Source: Bryobacterales bacterium (lineage in GTDB: Bacteria; Acidobacteriota; Terriglobia; Bryobacterales; Bryobacteraceae). From it: a DNA stretch of 56,178 nt. The stretch spans positions 1 to 56,178 of the forward strand of contig JAEUQE010000022.1 of the NCBI GenBank assembly GCA_016789785.1, in the 5' to 3' direction. Every line of letters starts with the position of its first letter. Position 1 is the first letter of the stretch. The notes below the pieces were generated by a model, which did not search any database, had not been told where the DNA came from, and worked only from the letters and a program-made list of their open reading frames with translations. Below are positions 20,346-27,830 of this stretch, one piece after another. A program made the translations under genes and the position numbers.

Positions 20346-21428
20346 ATGAGCACACGCCGAGCATTTCTCTCTTTGCCCGCCCTATTGGCTGCCAATCCGC
20401 TGGCGCCGGCGCAGAGCCAAACCGGCCGCCGCAAAAGCGTGATTGACGAGTACGATCCGGCGAACATCAAGCTCAGTCACCGGATGCCGATCCGGAACCT
20501 GACGGATGACGATCTGCTGTTCCTGCGGCAACTGGGAATCCGGTGGTGCCGGATCGAGTTCGGCAACGAGGCGCCTTACGATTACATGAAGTCGACAGTG
20601 GAACGGCTGGCGCGATTCGGGATGAAGATCTTCTCCGCGGTGCACTATGCTTACCGCAATGTCGACTTACAGCTTGGACGTGGGAACCGCGATGCCATGA
20701 TCGACACTTACTGCACATTCCTTCGGGATTGCGGGCGGCTGGGGATTCCTGTCGCGAACTACGATTGGCATCCGGCGAACACCTACACGACGGCCGAGGT
20801 AATGACGCCGCGCGGCTACAAAGCCCGCCAGTTCAAGCTTTCCGATTTCCGCGCCAGGGTGGAAAAGCAGGCCTTTGAGCGGGAGTACCCGGCCGAGGAT
20901 ATATGGGCATCCTACACTTACTTCATGAAGGCGGTTCTGCCCGTCGCCGAAAAAGCGAATGTGCGCCTGGCGCTCCATCCGGACGATCCACCGGTGGCGA
21001 AGATGAACGGCGTGGCGAAAGTGCTGGTGCACTACGACGGCTACCGGCGGGCGGAACAGATTGCGGGATCGAGCCGGCATTGGGGACTTACTTTCTGTAT
21101 GGGAACCTGGAGCGAGGGCGGGACGCAGATGGGGAAGAACGTCTTCGAGATGATCCACGAGTTCGGAGCGCGTGGCAAGATCATTGACGTGCATTTCCGT
21201 AATGTCAGTGGTCCAATGCCGGAATTTATTGAGACATTTCCCGATGACGGTTACATGGACATGTATCAGGTGATGAAGGCCCTGCGTCAGGTGAAGTTCA
21301 ACGGTACGGTGGTTCCGGATCATGTGCCGCAACTTGCGGGCGATCAGGGGATGCGGCGCGCGGGCACGGCCTATTGCATCGCCTACATGAGGGCGTTGTT
21401 GCGCCGTGCGAACGAAGAGGTGGGGTAG
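20346..21428 (+). CDS. Mannonate dehydratase family protein with export leader
   Basis: 360 residues. TIM-barrel protein of the UxuA/xylose-isomerase-like superfamily, which dehydrates D-mannonate to 2-keto-3-deoxygluconate in hexuronate breakdown. The signature LALHPDDPP (near 215-224) and the metal-binding region IIDVHFRNVSG are intact. The N terminus MSTRRAFLSLPALLAANPLAPAQ is a Tat-like leader, unusual for UxuA, which is cytoplasmic in enterobacteria; leader-bearing homologues are common in Acidobacteria and Planctomycetes. The enzyme may thus act outside the cytoplasm or on another sugar acid. No uxu, kdg or exu partner is nearby, so assignment to hexuronate metabolism is by homology only. 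Confidence 0.75.
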   Translation: MSTRRAFLSLPALLAANPLAPAQSQTGRRKSVIDEYDPANIKLSHRMPIRNLTDDDLLFLRQLGIRWCRIEFGNEAPYDYMKSTVERLARFGMKIFSAVHYAYRNVDLQLGRGNRDAMIDTYCTFLRDCGRLGIPVANYDWHPANTYTTAEVMTPRGYKARQFKLSDFRARVEKQAFEREYPAEDIWASYTYFMKAVLPVAEKANVRLALHPDDPPVAKMNGVAKVLVHYDGYRRAEQIAGSSRHWGLTFCMGTWSEGGTQMGKNVFEMIHEFGARGKIIDVHFRNVSGPMPEFIETFPDDGYMDMYQVMKALRQVKFNGTVVPDHVPQLAGDQGMRRAGTAYCIAYMRALLRRANEEVG

Positions 21429-21453
21429 AAACGGGGAGGAATGTTGTGGAGGC

Positions 21454-21510
21454 ATGATCGATCCGGCGGTGCGGTTCCGCATGGGCTTGTTGGAGGAACT
21501 CAAGCAATGA
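21454..21510 (+). CDS. Possible 18-residue upstream peptide
   Basis: Short frame encoding MIDPAVRFRMGLLEELKQ. GGAGG precedes its ATG closely and its stop overlaps the start of the next gene (ATGA), suggesting coupled translation. It may be a real micropeptide or just a ribosome-loading device for the 87-residue gene. No known relative is recognised. Confidence 0.3.
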   Translation: MIDPAVRFRMGLLEELKQ

Positions 21511-21770
21511 GTCAAGCAGGATTTACGATCAAGTCCGTGATCAATGTAGGCGGGCGATATGTCGCGATTACCGACAGGCAGCGCAGCCAGGTCTACCTGA
21601 ACGCGGGAGATAAGGTGCGGTTGTTCAGCCCCGCATCGGACTCCATCGAGTTTCGGATTCCGCGGCTGGTGCACTTCGCACCCGTATCGCCGTCCGACAT
21701 GCTGATGTTTGAACTGCCGGCCGTGCAGCGGCGGGATCTGGAGGCGTGGACCGGCGGACGGGCGGGGTAG
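21507..21770 (+). CDS. Small beta-rich protein, paralogue of the protein at 22694
   Basis: 87 residues, no signal peptide or membrane segment. I do not recognise a family. It aligns by eye over its whole length with the 90-residue product at 22694-22966. Both have F, then V-I/V-N/D-V/L-G, GR..A-I/V-T, R/K-Q/K-R, EF, L-V/I-x-FAP, FE-L/I-PA, then R.DL..W.G. Such alternating hydrophobic strands suggest a small beta barrel. GGAGG lies 10 bases upstream of the ATG, and the start overlaps the preceding 18-residue frame. Between the two paralogues lies only a toxin-antitoxin pair, so the module may have been inserted between tandem copies or may work with them. Confidence 0.55.
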   Translation: MSQAGFTIKSVINVGGRYVAITDRQRSQVYLNAGDKVRLFSPASDSIEFRIPRLVHFAPVSPSDMLMFELPAVQRRDLEAWTGGRAG

Positions 21771-21840
21771 GGTTTGCGTACCGGGGCCGCAGGGGGACAG
21801 CATCATCCCGGATCGCGAAAGGCCTACAAACTGAGGCTAA

Positions 21841-21880
21841 TTGATCTCTTCGGGAGAATATGCCATACTGGATGTCATAT
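21841..21880 (+). promoter_or_regulatory. Promoter with overlapping palindromic operator of the TA module
   Basis: TTGATC (21841-21846), 17-base spacer, CATACT (21864-21869). The -10 is inside an inverted repeat ATATGCCAT-ACTGG-ATGTCATAT (21858-21880) with one mismatched pair. The repeat ends in the antitoxin start codon at 21879, so the message would be nearly leaderless. Antitoxins of this kind usually repress their own promoter through such dyads. Confidence 0.5.
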
Positions 21881-22097
21881 GCGGACCACAATCGAGTTGC
21901 CGGACGAAGTCATGGCGCGGGCGAAGACCGAAGCGGCAGGGAGTGGAATCACACTGAAGGAATTTTTCTTGCAGGCGATCGTGCTCAAACTGACGCCCCC
22001 TCGTGTCCGGCGCGATCCGCCTACCGTGGATGGTCCGCGCCTTGGCCTGCTTCGTCCGGAAGAAATTGAAAACGTTCTGGCGGGTGGGGCCGATTGA
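21879..22097 (+). CDS. VapB-like ribbon-helix-helix antitoxin
   Basis: 72 residues. The N terminus MRTTIELPDEVMARAKTEA is a typical ribbon-helix-helix strand-helix, followed by GITLKEFFLQAIVLKL as the second helix. The Pro/Arg-rich C-terminal tail is the part expected to wrap and neutralise the toxin. The protein would also bind the palindrome that overlaps its promoter and start codon. Its stop overlaps the toxin start (TTGA), the usual gene order and coupling of type II systems. No Shine-Dalgarno motif precedes the ATG, consistent with a leaderless message. Confidence 0.8.
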   Translation: MRTTIELPDEVMARAKTEAAGSGITLKEFFLQAIVLKLTPPRVRRDPPTVDGPRLGLLRPEEIENVLAGGAD

Positions 22098-22543
22098 AGC
22101 AGCTTGCGGACGTGAACTTGGTCCTGGCGCTGCTGGTGAGGCAGCACCAGTTCCACGAGGCGGCGCTGTCGTGGTGGCGCGCGCAGCCGCCCGGCAGCGT
22201 CGGGCTATCGCGTATCGTTCAGTTGGCAGTCATCCGGCTTCTGGGTACGAAGGCAGTAATGCAGGATCAGGCGATTCCAGCACGGATCGCTCACGAATTG
22301 ATCGAAAGGCTGCTTGAGGACGAACGGATCGCGTTCTGGCAGGAGCCTGCGACGCTGGATCTGCGGCTTCGGACGCTGCTGAGGCACTCTTACCCGACTC
22401 CGAAGTTCGTTACTGACGCCTATCTGGCGGCGTTCGCGCAGGCAGTGAATGCCGCAGTTGCCACATTCGACGCTGGCTTCCGGCAGTTTCCCGGCCTTGA
22501 GGTCGCGCTCTTGCGGCCGGCAACTGAAGCGGGCGAACGCTGA
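22094..22543 (+). CDS. VapC-like PIN-domain ribonuclease toxin
   Basis: 149 residues, PIN fold. Acidic metal ligands visible are Asp6 (LADVNLVLALL), Asp108 (VTDAYLAAFA) and Asp126 (ATFDAGF). The position often occupied by Glu is in LSRIVQLAVIRLL, matching a VapC subgroup that has TQLGFVRL there, so the absence of Glu is normal for that subgroup. PIN toxins cleave tRNA or rRNA when the antitoxin is degraded. The start is TTG, overlapping the antitoxin stop by 4 bp. The length is slightly above the usual 130-140 residues because of a short C-terminal tail. Confidence 0.8.
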   Translation: MKQLADVNLVLALLVRQHQFHEAALSWWRAQPPGSVGLSRIVQLAVIRLLGTKAVMQDQAIPARIAHELIERLLEDERIAFWQEPATLDLRLRTLLRHSYPTPKFVTDAYLAAFAQAVNAAVATFDAGFRQFPGLEVALLRPATEAGER

Positions 22544-22693
22544 CTTCTCGGCCAGTGACGGCGCCCCCTGCCTGCACGCGCCCGGTGCCGGAACATCCGC
22601 AAGTCCCGGAGCCAGTCCGCAACAAAGAATCAAAAAACATGTAAGAATCGGCCCCGCTTTCGCACCCTAACCGGGTGGAGGAAGAACAAGGAT

Positions 22694-22966
22694 ATGGCCA
22701 GCAGCACTTTTTACGTGGACAAAGTGGTGGACCTCGGCGACGGACGCAAAGCCGCGGTCACCAACAAGAAGCGCAACGAACTCTCATTCGTCTTTTGCGC
22801 GGGGGAGCGTCTTCAATTGCGGAATGTGATCCACGAGGAGGCGGAGTTCCAGGTATTGAACCTGATCCAATTCGCGCCGTCGAAGGTCACCGACCGCTTC
22901 ATTTTCGAGATTCCGGCGGGGGCGCGCTCCGACCTGACCGGCTGGCACGGGCGTAAGAAGACGTAA
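22694..22966 (+). CDS. Small beta-rich protein, paralogue of the protein at 21507
   Basis: 90 residues, no signal peptide, one Cys. No recognised family. It shares the full-length pattern of the 87-residue protein at 21507-21770, including the LxxFAP and FE(I/L)PA blocks and the terminal DLxxWxG. The genes lie 923 bases apart on the same strand with the VapBC-like pair between them. GGAGGA is 11 bases before the ATG, and the 150 bases after the toxin gene contain no other frame of interest. Function unknown; the small size, strand pattern and duplication are the only clues. Confidence 0.6.
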   Translation: MASSTFYVDKVVDLGDGRKAAVTNKKRNELSFVFCAGERLQLRNVIHEEAEFQVLNLIQFAPSKVTDRFIFEIPAGARSDLTGWHGRKKT

Positions 22967-22995
22967 GTGCCCGTATGTTCAGCCGTGGCAAGTTG

Positions 22996-23775
22996 TCAGC
23001 GGGAGAGTTTCAGCAGGCGTGCCGCGTTGCCTTGCGCGATCTTCTGCTTCACGGCGGGCGCGGCGTCAAGGATCTCGAGTTTCACGAGAGCCGGATCGGG
23101 GTAGTGAAACGGCATCCCGGTGCCGAACACGACGCGATCCTCGCCAAGCGTACCGAGTAAGTGCCCGGTCTCATTGGCCAACTCGACGGTGAGGAGGGCA
23201 ATGTCCACCGAGTAATTCGCGGGGAGTCCGTTGTTGGCGCGTCCGAGGATGGAGCCGATGTAGCCGAGGCCGTTCACGAAGACGAAACTGGCTTGAGGCA
23301 CCGCGCGGACCAGGGCGGCGCACTCCTCGTGGCTCACGTCGGGGATGTCCACCAGCCAAGTGCCCTGGCGGCGGTCCTCCACGCGCATCGGGATCGTGAT
23401 CAGCAGGTTGCGCTCCGCCGCCGCACGGACGACCGCGAGGCAGGAAGGATCGGTAAGTGAGTAATTGTGCCAGCGCGGATAGAGCCGCAGGCCTTTCATG
23501 CCGAACTCTTCATGGCATTGTTTCAGATCATCGCGCCAGCCGGCGTAGAGCGGGTTGAGCACGGCGAAGGGGATCAGCCTTGTGCGATGCGCCCGCGTTT
23601 CCGCGGCGATTTCTTCGTTGCCCGCATGCGAATTGCGATAGGTGATGGCGGAAGCGCTGGAAACGCAAGCCATGCCGATCCGCTTCTGATCCATGAGCCG
23701 GAGCAGTGCGCCCGCGGTGTTGTGGCGAAGCGGGCGGAAGGCGAAATGGCCGAGGTAGGCGTTGAGGTCGATCAT
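22996..23775 (-). CDS. Amidohydrolase-fold protein lacking N-terminal metal ligands
   Basis: 259 residues of the amidohydrolase-2 TIM-barrel type. At the start, where active members have DxHxHxG, this protein has DLNAYLG (Asp3, Asn5, Tyr7), so both His ligands of strand 1 are missing. The later strands read ITIPMRVED and VFVNGLGY instead of carrying His. The fold signature is otherwise kept, with FGMKGLRLYPRWHNY in the middle and VVFGTGMPFHYPDPALVKLEIL (usually GTDxP...) near the end. It is therefore probably not a normal hydrolase; it could be a partner or regulator of the active homologue encoded just upstream, whose stop it overlaps by 4 bp (ATGA). Confidence 0.7.
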   Translation of the reverse strand: MIDLNAYLGHFAFRPLRHNTAGALLRLMDQKRIGMACVSSASAITYRNSHAGNEEIAAETRAHRTRLIPFAVLNPLYAGWRDDLKQCHEEFGMKGLRLYPRWHNYSLTDPSCLAVVRAAAERNLLITIPMRVEDRRQGTWLVDIPDVSHEECAALVRAVPQASFVFVNGLGYIGSILGRANNGLPANYSVDIALLTVELANETGHLLGTLGEDRVVFGTGMPFHYPDPALVKLEILDAAPAVKQKIAQGNAARLLKLSR

Positions 23776-24617
23776 GCCTTGCTCCTTCGATCGAGGATGT
23801 GTTGCATGTTCGCGCCGAGGATCTTCCGCCGGGCATCCTCCGGGATTGCGGCGCCTCGAATGCGCCCAACGCTCGCAGTCATCGACATGTCGCAGGCGAA
23901 CAGGAGACGCTCGGGGCCGAGAATGCGGTGCGCGAGTTCAACGGTACCCTCGTCGATGTTACTGCCACTTAGATCGAGATACACGGACTTGGCGTGGCGA
24001 AGCGCCTTGGCGGTCCACTCCCAGTCGCCGCCTCCGGCGATGTGCGCGCAGATAATCATGGCTTCGGGGTAGCGCGCGGCGAGTGCGGCGATATGTGCGG
24101 CATCGCTGATTCGCGGCTGCGGGGCGGGCAGCCATGTCGTGTGACCGGAATGCTGCAGCATGGGCACGCGCAGCTCAATCGCAAGTTCGGTGAGGGGCCA
24201 GTAGACGGGCTCATCGGTCCGGTAGTCGTTGTAGAGTTTGATGCCGATGAAGCCACGGTCGTGGATGCAGCGGCGGACCTCGTCGAGCGCGGCCTTGCCA
24301 TAGCCGGGATTGATGGTGCAGTAAGGCAGGATGCGTCTGGCGAAGCGTTTGGCGCCTTCCCACGCCATGCGATTCGACTCGATGCAGCCTTCGAGCGTCA
24401 TGGGGCGGTCGGGTGGCAGCACGGAGCAGCACAATACGTCGATTTTGAGTTTGTCGGCCGCGTGGATGAGTTTGCGTTCGTCCTCACGCCACGAGGGGCG
24501 GCTGTGATGGAACAGGTGCGCGTGGGCGTCGATGACTTTGACGCCGCCGGCGGCTTGCAGCGGGACCATCGAAGTGGCGGCGAGGAGTTGGCGCCGCGAG
24601 AGGGTGAACGGATGCAT
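23772..24617 (-). CDS. Amidohydrolase-2 family protein with Tat-like leader
   Basis: 281 residues. The leader TLSRRQLLAATSMVPLQAAGG (residues 5-25) carries a twin-arginine and suggests export folded with metal. The metal site DAHAH is at 30-34, then GIKLYNDYR (near 125), LQHSGHTTW with a His ligand, CAHIAGGGDWEW with another, and a C-terminal RLLFACDMSM with the catalytic Asp. The ACMSD-like subgroup of this family decarboxylates or hydrolyses aromatic and lactone substrates; the actual substrate cannot be told. GGAGGGTC directly precedes the ATG. It forms a coupled pair with the metal-less homologue downstream. Confidence 0.8.
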   Translation of the reverse strand: MHPFTLSRRQLLAATSMVPLQAAGGVKVIDAHAHLFHHSRPSWREDERKLIHAADKLKIDVLCCSVLPPDRPMTLEGCIESNRMAWEGAKRFARRILPYCTINPGYGKAALDEVRRCIHDRGFIGIKLYNDYRTDEPVYWPLTELAIELRVPMLQHSGHTTWLPAPQPRISDAAHIAALAARYPEAMIICAHIAGGGDWEWTAKALRHAKSVYLDLSGSNIDEGTVELAHRILGPERLLFACDMSMTASVGRIRGAAIPEDARRKILGANMQHILDRRSKA

Positions 24618-24684
24618 GACCCTCCATTAGATCGCATCCGGGAAGGCGGTGGCGGGCGGCGCGGAGCATAACCGGAGGTGGCGG

Positions 24685-26364
24685 TTATTCCTCGGTCGAA
24701 ATCAGCTTTAGTTCCACTTGGCTCTGGCCATCTTCGCGGGCAGTTACTTTTACCGCCGACCTTTCGTATGTCTTGAGTAAGCCGGGTTCCGAAACCGGAT
24801 CCCATCCCAGTTCATCGAAGGCCATCGCCAGATACTCGCCCGGCGCGACCCCGGTGATCCGGAACCGGCCGTCCGCATCGGAGTTCGCCTGCCGGTGGAG
24901 GTTGCGGAACTTCAGCCTCGTGCCTTGCGGGATCAGCACGACGAACCGTCCGGATGAGGGTTTTCCCTGTTCCAGCACTACGCCCTCCACCGATGCCGAG
25001 GCTGCGCCCACCGTGATTTCGAGTGGTCCAGCGGAGCCTCCCGCACTGAAATCGAGAATGGTTTCAGCTAACTCGCGGCCACCCTCCTTCACTGACTTTA
25101 CGTAGTAAGTTCCCAAAGCCGCGCCGGAAATCGAAGGATAATAGCGCTCGCGGGAGACATTCTCCATGCGGAAGTCACCGTCTTTGCCGACTGGAGCGTC
25201 CGTCGAGGAGTACGGGAGCGAGTCGACAGGCATCATTAGAATTCGCAACGAGGACAACGAGATCTCGGCATTCGGCGGATCCACGCGAACCGTTCCAGTG
25301 ACAACCAGTGACTCGCCAGCCGGGATCACGACATCGCGGACATCGCTGCCCAGCACCGTTACGGGGACTTTGCCGATGGTGGTCGGACGATTGCGCAGGC
25401 TCATCGCAACCGCGGTGTAAGTGCCCGGATCGACGGATAGGATTTGGAATCGCCCTTCTTCGGTCAGGTTTGCGGCGAAGTCCCGGCCTCCGCGGAACCG
25501 TATCTCATCGTCACTGGGTATGAGCATCACGCGGATCGACCGGGCCTCTTGTCCCGCTGGGGCGCCCATCACGGATCCTTGGACGCGATAAGTGCGGGAG
25601 CGTTTCAGGCGGACATCAATGCCGCGCAGTTCCGCGCCCGCTGTAACCTGGATTACCGCGGCGGTTGCGGGGGACGCCTCACTGGGGTAGTAAGTGGTGC
25701 CGTACTCTTCGGGCCGTTCGCCGCCGGCGGTTTCGGACTCCAGGAACCGCCGGGAAGGATGTACGGCGAGCACATACTTGCCGCTTGGGATATTCGCGAT
25801 CCGAAACTCTCCAATGTCGTTGGTGGCTCCGCCGGCGGTGACGCCGGAACGCCCGGAAGCGCCACGGCGGCGGAGGAGTTGAATTTGCACATTGGGGATC
25901 ACTTCCCCCTCGTCGTCGAGTACACGGCCGAGAATCACGGCCTGCGGCGAGATCTTGAACTCAAGCCCAGTGACCTCCTGGCCTGGGCCGACATCGACCG
26001 GCATTCCCGTGTAAGGCGTGGATGGACGTGAGCCGTAATCCATGGTGAGGAAGCCCGGCTTCGACGCCCGTAAGTTGTATCTTCCTGGCGGTAAGTTAGG
26101 GAATCGAAAGGTGCCTCCCGCATCGGAACTGGTTACCCATGTCCGGGGACGGGAATCGTTGGGATGCCGCACTCCGGCTTGCGGTGCCGCCGGGCGCTGG
26201 GTCAGGGTGATGGACGCGCGGCGGATCGGCTCGCCGGTTCTAGCGTTTATCGTTCGACCTTCGATTCGGGAGGGCTTGGGTGGTTCCTGGGCAGGCAACT
26301 GGGGGATGCTTCCCGCGATTGCGAAACCCGTGAGCAGGCACACTACTGCTTGACCCGCGTTCAT
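24685..26364 (-). CDS. Secreted carboxypeptidase-regulatory-like domain protein
   Basis: 559 residues. A signal peptide (MNAGQAVVCLLTGFAIAGS) is followed by a Pro-rich linker and serial beta-sandwich units of the transthyretin/carboxypeptidase-regulatory type: IEGRTINARTGEPIRRASITL, GGTFRFPNLPPGRYNLRASK, AVILGRVLDDEGEVIPNVQIQL, NIPSGKYVLAVHPSRR, and a final GRFRITGVAPGEYLAMAFDEL. These domains are common in acidobacterial exoproteins and serve as stalks or binding modules rather than enzymes. The start at 26364 was chosen for its signal peptide and GGAGGAG 10-12 bases upstream; the frame remains open further up without a leader. Divergent from the cupin gene. Confidence 0.75.
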   Translation of the reverse strand: MNAGQAVVCLLTGFAIAGSIPQLPAQEPPKPSRIEGRTINARTGEPIRRASITLTQRPAAPQAGVRHPNDSRPRTWVTSSDAGGTFRFPNLPPGRYNLRASKPGFLTMDYGSRPSTPYTGMPVDVGPGQEVTGLEFKISPQAVILGRVLDDEGEVIPNVQIQLLRRRGASGRSGVTAGGATNDIGEFRIANIPSGKYVLAVHPSRRFLESETAGGERPEEYGTTYYPSEASPATAAVIQVTAGAELRGIDVRLKRSRTYRVQGSVMGAPAGQEARSIRVMLIPSDDEIRFRGGRDFAANLTEEGRFQILSVDPGTYTAVAMSLRNRPTTIGKVPVTVLGSDVRDVVIPAGESLVVTGTVRVDPPNAEISLSSLRILMMPVDSLPYSSTDAPVGKDGDFRMENVSRERYYPSISGAALGTYYVKSVKEGGRELAETILDFSAGGSAGPLEITVGAASASVEGVVLEQGKPSSGRFVVLIPQGTRLKFRNLHRQANSDADGRFRITGVAPGEYLAMAFDELGWDPVSEPGLLKTYERSAVKVTAREDGQSQVELKLISTEE

Positions 26365-26466
26365 GGCAGGATAGACTCCTCCATCGTACAAAAAGTTGCT
26401 GAAATTCTCAACAATTTTTACGGGAATCGCTTTCCGCCGAGCCTGTGTTTTGGCATACTCACCGTT

Positions 26467-26778
26467 ATGCATCATTTCCGGCTTCCTGAGTTGGACCCGC
26501 GCGGCGTCTACAGTGAGATCCTGCGGGTGCCGGCTCTGAGCCTGGGCATCTATCGCCATCGTGCCGGCACCGGGGTCGTACAGGAGCCGCATCAGGAGGA
26601 CGAGGTATACGTCGTGCTGTCGGGCTCTGGGATCGTCAGCGTGGATGGCGAGGATCAGCCGGTCGGGGCAGGCAGCGTCGTCTACGTGCCCGCGCGTCTG
26701 CCACACTACTTCCACTCAGTGACGGACGATCTGTCGATATTGGTGATGTTTGCCCCAGCCGAACGGATCGAGGCGTGA
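26467..26778 (+). CDS. Single-domain cupin
   Basis: 103 residues, one conserved beta-barrel. Cupin motif 1 appears as PHQEDEVYVVLSGSG with a His and Glu in metal-ligand positions (His38 region), and motif 2 as GSVVYVPARLPHYFHSV with the second His. Metal binding is thus plausible, but catalytic function cannot be assigned; small cupins include isomerases, dioxygenases and sensors. The protein has no signal peptide. The ATG at 26467 is chosen because the fold begins immediately after it. It diverges from the regulatory-domain exoprotein and is followed 136 bases later by a PaaK-like gene on the same strand. Confidence 0.8.
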   Translation: MHHFRLPELDPRGVYSEILRVPALSLGIYRHRAGTGVVQEPHQEDEVYVVLSGSGIVSVDGEDQPVGAGSVVYVPARLPHYFHSVTDDLSILVMFAPAERIEA

Positions 26779-26914
26779 CAAAGCCAGGAGTGCGGAACGG
26801 GGCGGGAACCGCATCCCCCCATCGGGTGAACTCCTCGGACAAAACCGAGTAGAGAAATTAAGACCTGCGCTCACTGCGAGAAAAAGGCGCGGCAACGCTC
26901 ACCTTATCTATGAC

Positions 26915-27751
26915 ATGCGTTGCATCATCCGCTGGCTGAAGTTGGCGCGCGCCACCCAGCCAGATCACCAACAACGGTTCGAGAACCTCCTCAGTGCTGC
27001 CCGCCGGAGCGTTTACTACCGGCGCCGCCGGGTCGAAATCCCGCAGGACGCCGCAGCCGAGCCGGAGGCTATGCTCCGTATCCTCAAGAAGATACCGCCC
27101 GTGGAGCTGAATTCGTTTCTGCGCAACCCGGCTGACTTCTACAACTGGACACCGGCTCCGCCCGAATTGCAGACCCTGGAATCTCACCTGCCCACCACCG
27201 GGCGAACGGCGCTGCTAGCGACCGGATTTCGCGAAACCGAGTTGGTGAAGTGCTTTTCGCATCAGCCATTTGACGAGATTGCAGAGTATCAGCCGGAGAG
27301 TCTGGCCGGGGCGCTGAGCAGGCTGTGCCGGCTTGCCGAACTCGTGCTGGAACGGCGAATCGAGCTGCCCTCGGTACGTCACGCCGTGATCGCATTTACG
27401 GGTCTGCGGCATGGGTGCCTCAAGAACGCCCACCGCGAGTTGCTGTGGCGCGCCTTCCAAGTGCCGGTCTATGAACAGTTTCGCGGATTCGGGCAGGAAC
27501 TGCTGGCATGGGAGTGCGAGGCACGCGAGGGACTGCACATCGACTCCAATAACGCCCTGTTCGAGGTCGATGAAGAGGGCAGGCTTCTGGTGACCTGCCC
27601 GGCTTGTTCCGAGTATGTGGTGCTTCGCCTTGTCACGGACATGTCGGCACGGCTCCACTCGTCGCCTTGTGGATGCGGCGTGGCTGGCACGCGCTTGGAA
27701 GGACTGCGCGCCGAACTGGTGGTGGAAAAGTATCAGGTGGCCATCGCTTAG
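26915..27751 (+). CDS. Reduced PaaK/CapK-like adenylate-forming-enzyme homologue
   Basis: 278 residues. The C-terminal half resembles phenylacetate-CoA ligase/CapK proteins. QFRGFGQELLAWECEAREGLHI (split near residue 190) matches their YGSSE...ECE region, EEGRLLVTCPACSEYVVLRLVTDMSARL matches the GEL(V)VT...RY.TGD segment, and SSPCGCG matches the conserved CxCG. The usual 430-residue protein has an N-terminal AMP-binding half with an SSGTTG-type loop; here only the weak LPTTGRTALL is seen, so ATP binding is doubtful. A Cys-x2-Cys and a Cys-x-Cys could bind zinc. The ATG at 26915 is a choice; the frame is open upstream to 26750, overlapping the cupin end. Function unknown. Confidence 0.55.
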   Translation: MRCIIRWLKLARATQPDHQQRFENLLSAARRSVYYRRRRVEIPQDAAAEPEAMLRILKKIPPVELNSFLRNPADFYNWTPAPPELQTLESHLPTTGRTALLATGFRETELVKCFSHQPFDEIAEYQPESLAGALSRLCRLAELVLERRIELPSVRHAVIAFTGLRHGCLKNAHRELLWRAFQVPVYEQFRGFGQELLAWECEAREGLHIDSNNALFEVDEEGRLLVTCPACSEYVVLRLVTDMSARLHSSPCGCGVAGTRLEGLRAELVVEKYQVAIA

Positions 27752-27830
27752 CCGCCGAGGGGGCGCCGCGGTCCGGTGCCCCGCCATCCCAGCGTCCGAG
27801 TAAACCGCCCACCCTTCCCGCGCCGCTGAC

